From Actinomycetes bacterium (GTDB lineage: Bacteria > Actinomycetota > Acidimicrobiia > Acidimicrobiales > Palsa-688): a DNA stretch of 7,017 nucleotides. Below the pieces are notes generated by a model. The model saw only the letters and a program-made list of their open reading frames with translations, ran no database searches and had not been told where the DNA came from. Shown here in pieces: positions 1-5,976 of this stretch. The stretch's first letter is position 1, and each line of letters opens with the position of its first letter. The DNA is taken from positions 1-7,017 of the forward strand of contig JAKAZH010000095.1 of assembly GCA_021815935.1 (NCBI GenBank), in the 5' to 3' direction. The position numbers and the translations under genes are program-made.

Positions 1-1659
1 GTTGTTGAGCTTCCAGATGATCCGGCCGCGCTCCCCCAGGGCGACTTCGCGTTCGATCAACGCCAGAATGCGCCGCCGGAGGGAGCCCGGCGCGACCAGC
101 AGCTTCCTGTATTCCTCGCGGCGGCTGTAGCCGGTGAGGTAGTTGAACAAGTCAGTGAGGTCGGCGCCGATGTCGGGATTGCATGTCAGGATCCCGATGT
201 CCTCGTAGCTGCGGGCCGTCGTGGCATTATAGTTGCCTGTTCCGATGTGGCAGTAGCGGGTGATTCCGTCACCTTCTTGGCGAACGACCAGCGAGAGCTT
301 GGCGTGCGTCTTCAGGCCTACCAGCCCGTAGACGACGTGCACTCCTGCCTGTTCGAGGGCTCGCGCAAAACCGATGTTGGCAGCTTCGTCGCCGCGCGCT
401 TTGAGCTCGACGATCGCCGCGACCTGCTTTCCGCGCTCGGCGGCCCTGATGAGCGACCTGACGATCGCGCTGTCACCTGAGGTCCGGTAGAGCGTCTGCT
501 TTATCGCCAGTACGCTTGGGTCACGGGAGGCCTGAGCGACGAACTCCTCGACGGAGTCCGAAAAGCTTTCGTAGGGGTGCTGCACGAGGATGTCCCCCTG
601 GTGGATTGCTGCGAACACGTCCACTGCGCCGCCGTTGCTCGAACCGAGACGGGCCGGGGTGACCGGGGCGAACATGTCGTCTTTGAGATCCGGCCTCGCG
701 AGCCCGTAGAGCTGCCACAACACTCCGAGGTTGAGTGGACCTGGAGAGACGTAGACGTCCTCGTCTTGTAAGTCGAGCTCCCGGGTCAGCAGCGCCCGGA
801 CCTCCTCGGTCATGGTCTCGTCGACCTCGAGGCGCACGGCACGTCCGAAGCGACGTCGGCGCAGTTCCATCTCGACGGCAAGCAGGAGGTCGTCTGCCTC
901 TTCATCTTCCAAGGTGAGGTCCGCGTTTCGCGTGACGCGAAACGCGTGATAGCTCTCGATAGTCATGCTCGGGAACAACGTCGCAAGGTTCGCTGCTATC
1001 ACCTGTTCGATGCAGATGAAGCGCTCACCGTCGGGGAGCGCAAGAAGGCCAGGCAAAAGCGGCGGCACCTTGACCCTTGCGAAGCGACGCTCCCCTCCCT
1101 CGGGGTCCCTCACGATGACGGCCAGGTTGAGGGAAAGGTTGGAGATGTACGGAAAAGGATGACCCGGGTCGACCGCTAGCGGTGTGAGCACGGGAAAGAT
1201 CCGTTCGCCGAAAACCTTCTGCGCCCAGGCGCGGTCAGGCTCGCCGAGGGAGTCCCAGTTGCACACAGTCGGCCCGGTGGCCGCCAGAAGCTCGACGAGA
1301 TGGTCGAGCACGGCCACCCGACGCGCGAGCAGCGCGCTCGAGACATCACGTATCGCGCGCAGCTGCTCGTCGACGGGAAGTCCGTCAGGAGCTGTGCCGA
1401 TACCAGCCGCAAGCTGGTCTTTCAGCCCGGCTACTCTCACCTGGAAGAACTCGTCCATGTTGGACGCGTATATGGCCAGGAACTTCACCCGTTCGAGGAG
1501 GCGTATGTCTTTGCGCTCGCTCATGTCGAGGACCCGCTCGTTGAAGTCGAGGTTCGAAAGCTCCCGGTTCAGGTACCGCTCGCCTTTCCCCGCCTGACTC
1601 CCTCGGTGCTGGTCGGGCGCTTCGAAGTCGATCACCGATGACCGCCCCGTCGAGATCAT
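1..1659 (-). CDS. ppk1: polyphosphate kinase 1, N-terminal 553 codons (cut by the left edge)
   Basis: Reversibly transfers the ATP gamma-phosphate onto inorganic polyphosphate through a phosphohistidine. The frame is open from 1659 to base 1. The N-terminal domain shows YLNRELSNLDFNERVL (residues 29-44) and SNMDEFFQVRVAGL (66-79), both typical of PPK1. The middle has DILVQHPYESF. The catalytic region has THAK with His452, the equivalent of the phosphorylated His435 of E. coli, and CHIGTGNYN with His471, the equivalent of His454; the 19-residue spacing is the same. PPK1 is usually about 700 residues, so roughly the last quarter lies outside the window. The start is uncertain. ATG at 1659 is only 4 nt after the upstream stop, with AGGG directly against it. 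GTG at 1635 (residue 9) has a better-spaced GGGGCGG and is a good alternative. No frameshift was seen. It is probably the last visible gene of the leuA operon. Confidence 0.95.
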   Translation of the reverse strand, partial: MISTGRSSVIDFEAPDQHRGSQAGKGERYLNRELSNLDFNERVLDMSERKDIRLLERVKFLAIYASNMDEFFQVRVAGLKDQLAAGIGTAPDGLPVDEQLRAIRDVSSALLARRVAVLDHLVELLAATGPTVCNWDSLGEPDRAWAQKVFGERIFPVLTPLAVDPGHPFPYISNLSLNLAVIVRDPEGGERRFARVKVPPLLPGLLALPDGERFICIEQVIAANLATLFPSMTIESYHAFRVTRNADLTLEDEEADDLLLAVEMELRRRRFGRAVRLEVDETMTEEVRALLTRELDLQDEDVYVSPGPLNLGVLWQLYGLARPDLKDDMFAPVTPARLGSSNGGAVDVFAAIHQGDILVQHPYESFSDSVEEFVAQASRDPSVLAIKQTLYRTSGDSAIVRSLIRAAERGKQVAAIVELKARGDEAANIGFARALEQAGVHVVYGLVGLKTHAKLSLVVRQEGDGITRYCHIGTGNYNATTARSYEDIGILTCNPDIGADLTDLFNYLTGYSRREEYRKLLVAPGSLRRRILALIEREVALGERGRIIWKLNN

Positions 1660-1663
1660 CCCT

Positions 1664-1942
1664 TCAGGAGCCGCCCTCTTGGTCGGGCATGCCGAGATCC
1701 CAGTCCAAAAGCAGATTTTCGCGTTCCGCGTCGCGGACGACCCGCTCACGGTTGCGCCGGAACTGGGGATCGTGGGGAGGAAGGAGCAGAAGCCGAGCGA
1801 GCACCCGCTGGCGGAAGTCCTCTATGACAGGCCGCTCACCGAAGTCGGAGTCGACCCGCCAATGTGGCGCCACCGGCCCGAGGTACATGACCCGTACATG
1901 GCCGCGCGGCGGAGCTTGACCGTCTGTTGACATGGTGGACAT
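1664..1942 (-). CDS. uncharacterised 92-residue protein between leuA and ppk1
   Basis: I do not recognise this family. The start is ATG 1942, 11 nt after the leuA stop, preceded by AGGA at a 9-nt spacing; a second ATG lies three codons in (1933). A longer reading of the frame up to 2137 only overlaps leuA and was not used. The protein is soluble-looking and strongly charged, with no signal peptide, membrane segment or cysteines. The N-terminal third contains HVRVMYLGPVAPHWRVDSDFG, suggesting a beta-strand and turn. The rest looks helical and arginine-rich, with LARLLLLPPHDPQFRRNR and then VVRDAERENLLLDWDLG. Its stop is 4 nt before the ppk1 ATG, which implies translational coupling with the kinase. 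The close packing and plausible ribosome site argue that it is a real gene. Its role is unknown; a link to PPK is only a guess from position. Confidence 0.75.
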   Translation of the reverse strand: MSTMSTDGQAPPRGHVRVMYLGPVAPHWRVDSDFGERPVIEDFRQRVLARLLLLPPHDPQFRRNRERVVRDAERENLLLDWDLGMPDQEGGS

Positions 1943-1953
1943 AAGACTCGATC

Positions 1954-3657
1954 CTACCCGCGGTTGCGATCGCGCAGTCTGGCGGCGGCGCTTATCACAG
2001 CGTGAAGCGTGGCGTCGAGAATGCTCGAGTGCATCCCTACACCCCACAAAGTGACTCCGTCGGCTCCTTTGACAGATACGTAGGCGGCAGCGCTCGCCTC
2101 CGACCCCGACGTGAGCGCGTGCTCGTGGTAGTCGCACACCTCCAAATGCATTCCGAGGCTCTCACGTAGTCCGTTTACCAAGGCGTCGACAGGGCCGTTG
2201 CCGTCGCCGCGCACCGTCTCGTGGTGACCGTCGAGCAGGATCTGGGCGGTGACGCGTGTACCTTTTTCCCCCGAGGAGACTTCGCTTGTGAGCAGGCGCA
2301 TGTTGGCGTCATCGCCGAGATAGTCCGAGCTGAAAGCCTCCCACAGCGCCGCCGGCTTGATTTCTGTTCCCGTCGCCTCGGTTATCGCCTGGACTGTCTT
2401 AGAGAACTCCACCTGAAGCCCGCGGGGCAGGTCGAGATTGTGCTCGAAGTCCATGAGGTAGGCGACGCCGCCTTTGCCGGATTGGCTGTTGACCCTGATG
2501 ATCGCCTCGTAGTCTCGCCCGACATGCTTCGGGTCGATAGGCAGGTACGGAACCTCCCAGCGGCTGTAATCGCCGGGTAGGGCGTCCATCCCTTTCTTGA
2601 TTGCGTCCTGGTGGGATCCCGAGAAGGCGGTGTAGACGAGGTCCCCCGCATACGGGTGGCGCGGATGTACCGGAAGGCGGTTGCAGTATTCCGCCACCTG
2701 GCGCAGGTCGTCGATGTCGTGAAGGTCGAGGCGCGGGTCGATACCTTCGCTCATGAGGTTGAGCGCGAGCGTCACGACGTCGACGTTCCCGGTGCGTTCC
2801 CCGTTGCCGAACAGGGTTCCTTCGACACGGTCGGCGCCGGCAAGCTGGGCCAGCTCGGCTGCGGCGACAGCGGTTCCGCGGTCGTTGTGCGGATGGACGC
2901 TGAGCACGACAGCGCTGCGGTTGGGAAGGTTTGCGTTCACGTACTCGATGACGTCCGCGTAGACGTTGGGGCCGAACATCTCGACGGTGTTCGGCAGGTT
3001 GATGATGATCGGGTCGTCCGCGCTCGGCGCTATCACGTCCATTACCGCAGCACAAACCTCCACGGCATAGTCAGGCTCGGTGCCTGTGAAGCTCTCCGGC
3101 GAATACTCGTAGCTGACGCGGGTCTCCGGTACCGTCGCCTCGAACTTCTTGACCATACGGGCTGCGCTGGTGGCTATCTCGGTGATGCCGTCCCTGTCCA
3201 AGCCGAAGACGACTCTGCGTTGCAGTATCGACGTCGAGTTGTAGAAGTGCACGATCGCATGGCGTGCTCCTGCTATGGCTTCGAAGGTCCTCTCGATCAG
3301 CTCAGGCCTGCATTGGACGAGGACCTGGATCGCTACGTCGTCAGGGACGCGATCCTCGTCGATGATCTGGCGGATGAACTCGAAGTCGGGTTGGCTGGCG
3401 GCGGGGAAACCGACCTCGATCTGCTTGAACCCCATGCCGACGAGCGCCTCGAAGAAGCGAAGCTTGCGGGCCGGGTCCATCGGGTCGATCAGTGCCTGGT
3501 TCCCGTCGCGAAGATCCACGCTGCACCAAAGCGGCGCCCGTTCTAGATGCTTGTCCGGCCATGTGCGACGGAAATCGGTGATGTCTTCGAGTGGCCTGAA
3601 CGCACTGTAGAGATGAAATGGCATTTCGCATGGCGTTGCGTATTTGTAAGCGGTCAT
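1954..3657 (-). CDS. leuA: 2-isopropylmalate synthase
   Basis: Condenses acetyl-CoA with 2-oxoisovalerate to 2-isopropylmalate, the first committed step of leucine synthesis, in the cytosol. The 567-residue product is the long, actinobacterial type. The DRE-TIM metallolyase barrel begins with DLRDGNQAL at residues 48-56, containing the catalytic Arg50 and metal ligand Asp51. It continues with the HxH metal motif in SVHPHNDRG (His255, His257) and GNGERTGN (285 onward). A C-terminal regulatory domain contains GDGNGPVDAL and ends with the usual GVGMHSSILDATLHAV segment, so leucine feedback inhibition is likely. I chose ATG 3657 because GAGG lies 8 nt upstream; the alternative GTG 3666 would overlap that ribosome site. 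It is preceded by a leucine-type attenuator and followed after 11 nt by the small gene before ppk1. Large open frames on the opposite strand here are shadows. Confidence 0.97.
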   Translation of the reverse strand: MTAYKYATPCEMPFHLYSAFRPLEDITDFRRTWPDKHLERAPLWCSVDLRDGNQALIDPMDPARKLRFFEALVGMGFKQIEVGFPAASQPDFEFIRQIIDEDRVPDDVAIQVLVQCRPELIERTFEAIAGARHAIVHFYNSTSILQRRVVFGLDRDGITEIATSAARMVKKFEATVPETRVSYEYSPESFTGTEPDYAVEVCAAVMDVIAPSADDPIIINLPNTVEMFGPNVYADVIEYVNANLPNRSAVVLSVHPHNDRGTAVAAAELAQLAGADRVEGTLFGNGERTGNVDVVTLALNLMSEGIDPRLDLHDIDDLRQVAEYCNRLPVHPRHPYAGDLVYTAFSGSHQDAIKKGMDALPGDYSRWEVPYLPIDPKHVGRDYEAIIRVNSQSGKGGVAYLMDFEHNLDLPRGLQVEFSKTVQAITEATGTEIKPAALWEAFSSDYLGDDANMRLLTSEVSSGEKGTRVTAQILLDGHHETVRGDGNGPVDALVNGLRESLGMHLEVCDYHEHALTSGSEASAAAYVSVKGADGVTLWGVGMHSSILDATLHAVISAAARLRDRNRG

Positions 3658-3665
3658 CTTTGGCA

Positions 3666-3669
3666 CCTC
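3666..3669 (-). promoter_or_regulatory. ribosome binding site that fixes the leuA start
   Basis: GAGG on the minus strand lies 8 nt before ATG 3657. The upstream in-frame GTG (3666-3664) starts inside this site and has no purine-rich site of its own at a useful distance, so ATG 3657 is the better start. Confidence 0.7.
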
Positions 3670-3699
3670 GTTCGACGCGGGTTTTTGGGACGGAAATTG

Positions 3700-3731
3700 A
3701 AAAACCTCCTGGCCGTCTAGGCTCAGGAGGT
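3700..3731 (-). terminator. intrinsic terminator in the leuA leader (attenuator)
   Basis: Read on the minus strand, ACCTCCTG (3731-3724) pairs perfectly over 8 bp with CAGGAGGT (3711-3704). The interior can add GCC/GGC pairs around a TAGAC loop after a single bulged A. The stem is followed directly by TTTTT (3704-3700) and then CAATTT. This is a textbook Rho-independent terminator. It sits 43 nt upstream of the leuA start and inside the leader transcript, so it would stop transcription before leuA unless overridden. Placement after a Leu-rich leader peptide makes it an attenuator rather than the end of the AIM24 operon, although it may also catch read-through from that operon. Confidence 0.85.
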
Positions 3732-3733
3732 CG

Positions 3734-3757
3734 GGCGGGCGCAGTGAGAAGCCCGCC
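3734..3757 (-). promoter_or_regulatory. GC hairpin at the stop codon of the leader peptide
   Basis: On the minus strand GGCGGGC (3757-3751) pairs with GCCCGCC (3740-3734), 7 bp with no mismatch and a 10-nt loop. The first G of the stem is the last base of the leader stop codon TAG, and the second arm ends 2 nt before the terminator stem. A ribosome at the Leu codons or at the stop would cover the first arm. It could be a pause hairpin or the protector/antiterminator element. The first arm also has a weak alternative pairing, TAGGC (3759-3755) with GCCTA (3722-3718) inside the terminator loop. The sequence alone does not settle which structure does the switching. Confidence 0.7.
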
Positions 3758-3807
3758 TATAAAAAAAGGAGTCGACGTGAGAAGAAAGCAATCCCGACGA
3801 ACGTCAC
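3757..3807 (-). CDS. leucine leader peptide (16 residues), probably leaderless
   Basis: This 17-codon frame reads MTFVGIAFFSRRLLFL followed by TAG, taking the GTG start as Met. The final sense codons are CTC CTT TTT TTA, so three of the last four are leucine, and CTT and TTA should be rare in such a GC-rich genome. The peptide ends exactly where a GC hairpin begins, and a terminator follows before leuA. This is the layout of ribosome-mediated attenuation, in which a ribosome short of leucyl-tRNA stalls on the Leu codons and changes the downstream fold. There is no Shine-Dalgarno site, but an extended -10 box ends 6 nt before the GTG, so the transcript probably begins at or next to the start codon. 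The DNA also carries a run of seven T inside the control codons. Confidence 0.75.
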   Translation of the reverse strand: MTFVGIAFFSRRLLFL

Positions 3808-3813
3808 AGCTCT

Positions 3814-3822
3814 ATCGTAACA
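3814..3822 (-). promoter_or_regulatory. extended -10 promoter for the leu leader and leuA
   Basis: Minus-strand TGT followed by TACGAT (hexamer 3819-3814) matches the extended -10 form TGN-TANNNT. The gap to the leader GTG is 6 nt, which puts the transcription start at or within a base or two of the start codon. No convincing -35 hexamer is seen 16-18 nt upstream, which is common for extended -10 promoters. It lies only about 20 nt past the stop of the upstream AIM24 gene. Confidence 0.6.
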
Positions 3823-3842
3823 GGCTCGGGACCTGTGCGCGC

Positions 3843-4721
3843 TCACCAGCGCGTTTCCGTCGCTCCTGACGTCCCGGTGATCCATTCGCTGCCCTCCGGA
3901 CGCTCGTAGACGGACTGGACTGCTACCCGGCCCGGTCCCCAGAGCCGGAGCCACACCTGGCGGTAGCTGTAGCGTGTGCTCCACGACATGAGGCCGGCGT
4001 TCGGGTACTCGATGTGGAGGGCCATTCCGACGGATGCGTCCTTGTAGAGCAATGACGTCGGTTGGATGCAGATCGGCTGGCGCGCTGCGAGATTCCGGAC
4101 GAAGACGTTGCCGGGGGCGTGCAACAGGAGAAGCCCGTTCGTGCCGTCGGTTTGGAACGAGTCGATGTTGTACCCGATCGGGTAGTGGAATTCGGTGTCG
4201 TCGCCCTGCCCTGTCGTGTACCAGACGCCCGATTGATACCACTTGTATCCGACAGTGGTTGTGGCGGCGAAGAACCTGTGCTCGCGGACGTGCACCTGGT
4301 GGCCCGGCCTCATCGGAAGGGCGATAACTTCGCCGGGGGAATCCTCCGACAGTGCAATGTGGCCCGGGCCTCGTGCGTTCATCATCACGAGAGGCAGACC
4401 GGCACGTACGCGATTCCAACCGCCGGCCATGGACATGGCGTCCATCGTGACGGTCGGCTCCGTCCACAGCACGCTGTGGTGGGAGAAGAAGATGGATTCC
4501 TTCCCGGTCAGGCCGAAGTCGGCGACCGGCACCGTCGTACCTTCCACCTGACAGGTCGAACCGCCGAAGGCGATCTTCGCCATGTCGCGGATAGGAGGTT
4601 GCTCCTCCCACCCGGAGTCGCTGACGACGTCGCGGACATCTATAGGAGCACCGCAGCTGGGGCAACTCGGACCGGTCGGATCGCTCGGGATCCGGCAGTA
4701 GCGGCAAACGAACTCAGCCAT
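3843..4721 (-). CDS. zinc-ribbon AIM24-family protein (downstream paralogue, 292 aa)
   Basis: A zinc ribbon with Cys6, Cys9, Cys20 and Cys23 (CRYC...CPSC) is joined by a conserved VSDSGW linker to an AIM24 (DUF124-type) beta-rich domain. Family signs are STCQVEG near residue 54, PLVMMNARGPGHIAL, GEVIALPM, HVREHRFFAAT, LLLLHAPGNVF and WGPGRVAVQSVY. AIM24 is named from a yeast mitochondrial protein; the bacterial members have no firmly assigned biochemical role. There is no signal peptide or membrane helix, so it is probably cytosolic. Compared with its tandem paralogue it has extra residues around the YKWYQSGVWY region (about 156-180), near the C-terminus, and a TGTSGATETRW tail. Its ATG is preceded by GAGGAGG at 8 nt, and 29 nt separates it from the upstream paralogue, so the two are almost certainly one operon. 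The function is not known. Confidence 0.88.
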   Translation of the reverse strand: MAEFVCRYCRIPSDPTGPSCPSCGAPIDVRDVVSDSGWEEQPPIRDMAKIAFGGSTCQVEGTTVPVADFGLTGKESIFFSHHSVLWTEPTVTMDAMSMAGGWNRVRAGLPLVMMNARGPGHIALSEDSPGEVIALPMRPGHQVHVREHRFFAATTTVGYKWYQSGVWYTTGQGDDTEFHYPIGYNIDSFQTDGTNGLLLLHAPGNVFVRNLAARQPICIQPTSLLYKDASVGMALHIEYPNAGLMSWSTRYSYRQVWLRLWGPGRVAVQSVYERPEGSEWITGTSGATETRW

Positions 4722-4750
4722 CAGTGCGACCTCCTCGACACGACGGTGAG

Positions 4751-5545
4751 CTACTCGGCCCCGGCGTGGACGTACATCGACTGGATCCCGACCCTGCCGG
4801 GTCCGACCATTTCGGCGAGGTACATCCCGTGGCGCATCATCCCGGTCTTCACGTTCTGCTGAACCGTATTCATGGTCACGGACGAATCCTTGTACAAGAA
4901 CCCGCCGGGCTCGATCAGGATCTTCTCTCCCGGGCGCAACGTCCGCTCGAACACGTTCCCGTAACCGTGCAACAGCAAGATGCCCTGCTCACCCGAAGTC
5001 ACGAAGCGGTCCATGAACATTCCCTCGCCGTGAAGGACGTTGGTCATTCCCTTGATTCGCACGAAGCTGTAGCTGATCGAGTGCGATGCGACGAGGAAGG
5101 CGTGCTCTCGAACGTCGATCTCCATGCTCGGATGCATGGGCAGGACGACGACCTCCCCGGCGGCGTCACGGGAGAACGCGACCCGGCCCGGCCCGTGGGC
5201 AATCGACACCACATGGGGCATACCACCGAGCATCCGCTTGATCCCCCCGCCTGTGTTGAGCGCGGACAGCGGTGTCGACTCGTCTTTCCACAAAAGGACG
5301 TGATGCTCGAAAAAGACCGAATCGCCTGAGGCAAGGTTGACTTCGGCGACAGGGACCAACTCCCCTTCTACCTGGCAGGTGGAAGACGAGAACCGGAACT
5401 CCGTCATGTCCCGAAGCCGCGGTGCCTCCTTCCAACCCGAGTCGCTCACCTTGTTTCGCGCGTCGAGCGGCGCCCCACAGGTGGAACACGTCGACTGACC
5501 AGCCTCGTTTTGCGCCTTGCACCATTGACACTCGATGCGTTCCAT
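4751..5545 (-). CDS. zinc-ribbon AIM24-family protein (first gene of the pair, 264 aa)
   Basis: It has the same architecture as its neighbour, with the four cysteines at the same positions (Cys6, Cys9, Cys20, Cys23; CQWC...CSTC), the same VSDSGW linker and an AIM24 domain. Matching blocks are STCQVEG, PHVVSIAHGPGRVAF, GEVVVLPMHP, DVREHAFLVAS, ILLLHGYGNVF and VGPGRVGIQSMYV. It is closer to a plain AIM24 protein, without the extra loops of the downstream copy. No signal peptide or membrane segment is seen. The ATG at 5545 has no ribosome site; a TAACGT -10 box ends 6 nt before it, so translation is probably leaderless. The tandem copies clearly arose by duplication. The role is unknown; the zinc ribbon suggests binding of protein or nucleic acid, but that is only a guess. 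Confidence 0.88.
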   Translation of the reverse strand: MERIECQWCKAQNEAGQSTCSTCGAPLDARNKVSDSGWKEAPRLRDMTEFRFSSSTCQVEGELVPVAEVNLASGDSVFFEHHVLLWKDESTPLSALNTGGGIKRMLGGMPHVVSIAHGPGRVAFSRDAAGEVVVLPMHPSMEIDVREHAFLVASHSISYSFVRIKGMTNVLHGEGMFMDRFVTSGEQGILLLHGYGNVFERTLRPGEKILIEPGGFLYKDSSVTMNTVQQNVKTGMMRHGMYLAEMVGPGRVGIQSMYVHAGAE

Positions 5546-5551
5546 GCCCGC

Positions 5552-5557
5552 ACGTTA
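5552..5557 (-). promoter_or_regulatory. -10 box of the AIM24 operon (leaderless type)
   Basis: Minus-strand TAACGT fits TANNNT and ends 6 nt before ATG 5545, the same spacing as at the leu leader. No good -35 hexamer was found. A 6-bp dyad sits immediately upstream of this box. Confidence 0.5.
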
Positions 5558-5558
5558 G

Positions 5559-5576
5559 CACCGCGGCCTAGCGGTG
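5559..5576. repeat. 6-bp inverted repeat next to the AIM24 -10 box
   Basis: CACCGC (5559-5564) and GCGGTG (5571-5576) are perfect inverted copies around GGCCTA. The dyad lies between the expected -35 and -10 positions of the AIM24 promoter, where a bound repressor would block RNA polymerase. A dyad this short and GC-rich can arise by chance. Confidence 0.35.
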
Positions 5577-5644
5577 GATAATCCGTCTCGGCGCCAAAGT
5601 CACACTCAGCTCGGTCGTTCCACCAACCCGGGCGAAAACTCCCG

Positions 5645-5650
5645 TAGACT
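5645..5650 (+). promoter_or_regulatory. candidate -10 box of the wbl gene
   Basis: TAGACT is a typical actinobacterial -10 hexamer and would place the transcript start near 5656-5658. That gives a 5' leader of about 68 nt before the wbl GTG. No clear -35 element is visible. Confidence 0.4.
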
Positions 5651-5672
5651 ATGTGACGCCGTTCTCATGGGT

Positions 5673-5709
5673 TTCTTAGACGAGGAACCAATAATCAGGT
5701 TGCTAAGAA
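5673..5709 (+). promoter_or_regulatory. stem-loop in the wbl 5' leader
   Basis: TTCTTAG (5673-5679) pairs perfectly with CTAAGAA (5703-5709). Inside it AACC (5686-5689) can pair with GGTT (5698-5701). The outer stem ends 4 nt before the GGAGGG ribosome site (5714-5719). This stretch is AT-richer than its surroundings. It might control translation or RNA stability, or the dyad might be a protein site in DNA. Confidence 0.4.
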
Positions 5710-5724
5710 CTACGGAGGGTCTCG

Positions 5725-5970
5725 GTGGACACAAACTGGATGAGCGCAGGCAAATGTCGAGAGTTTCCTCCCGAGACGTTTTTTCCTAGCGACGGTGTAG
5801 GCGTAGAGGTGGCCCGCAAGATCTGCGCTGAGTGTCCCGTGAAACTCCCCTGCTTGGAATACGCCCTGTTCAACCGGATCGAGCACGGTGTGTGGGGCGG
5901 CGCGTCAGAGCGCGAGCGCAGACGGATCGCACGCCAGCGCAGGGGCCTGAACAGGCTTACCTCCGCTTAG
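5725..5970 (+). CDS. WhiB-like (Wbl) iron-sulfur transcription regulator
   Basis: Small [4Fe-4S] proteins of this family bind the principal sigma factor and control development, redox or stress genes. This 81-residue protein has the four cluster cysteines Cys11, Cys34, Cys37 and Cys43 (C-X22-C-X2-C-X5-C, with CAECPVKLPC). The family turn GVWGG is at residues 55-59, followed by a basic DNA-binding tail with ERERRRIARQRRG. FFP at 19-21 after the first cysteine is also typical. The GTG start at 5725 has GGAGGG 5 nt upstream; ATG 5740 is an in-frame alternative but has a poorer ribosome site. I do not assign it to a numbered WhiB subclass. It is divergent from the AIM24 operon and convergent with tatA. 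The structured leader before it suggests post-transcriptional control. Confidence 0.95.
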   Translation: MDTNWMSAGKCREFPPETFFPSDGVGVEVARKICAECPVKLPCLEYALFNRIEHGVWGGASERERRRIARQRRGLNRLTSA

Positions 5971-5976
5971 GCTCCC

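Noticed and set aside
1184..1641. Plus-strand frames of 137 and 113 codons
   Set aside because: They are opposite ppk1, which is clearly coding on the minus strand in this stretch.
1951..1956. TAGGAT as a -10 box for orf92 and ppk1
   Set aside because: It overlaps the leuA stop and the AGGA ribosome site, and lies 8 nt before ATG 1942. It is possible, but the 11-nt gap and ribosome site favour an operon, so it is not listed as a promoter.
2611..3546. 311-codon open frame on the plus strand
   Set aside because: It lies wholly opposite leuA, whose protein is unmistakable. Long antisense frames are expected in GC-rich genes.
3670..3807. T-box riboswitch before leuA
   Set aside because: There is a terminator, but no T-box bulge sequence or specifier stem, and the leader is much too short. 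The Leu-rich peptide explains the region better.
3757..4707. 316-codon minus-strand frame overlapping the AIM24 gene
   Set aside because: Most of it is an out-of-frame shadow of the AIM24 gene. Only its last 17 codons, after the promoter, are meaningful, as the leu leader peptide.
4062..5329. Plus-strand frames of 266 and 201 codons across the AIM24 genes
   Set aside because: Antisense shadows of two recognisable paralogues, with no family resemblance of their own.
5667..5789. 40-codon upstream frame overlapping the start of wbl
   Set aside because: It has no ribosome site and no recognisable product, and it overlaps the wbl gene out of frame. Chance is the simplest explanation.
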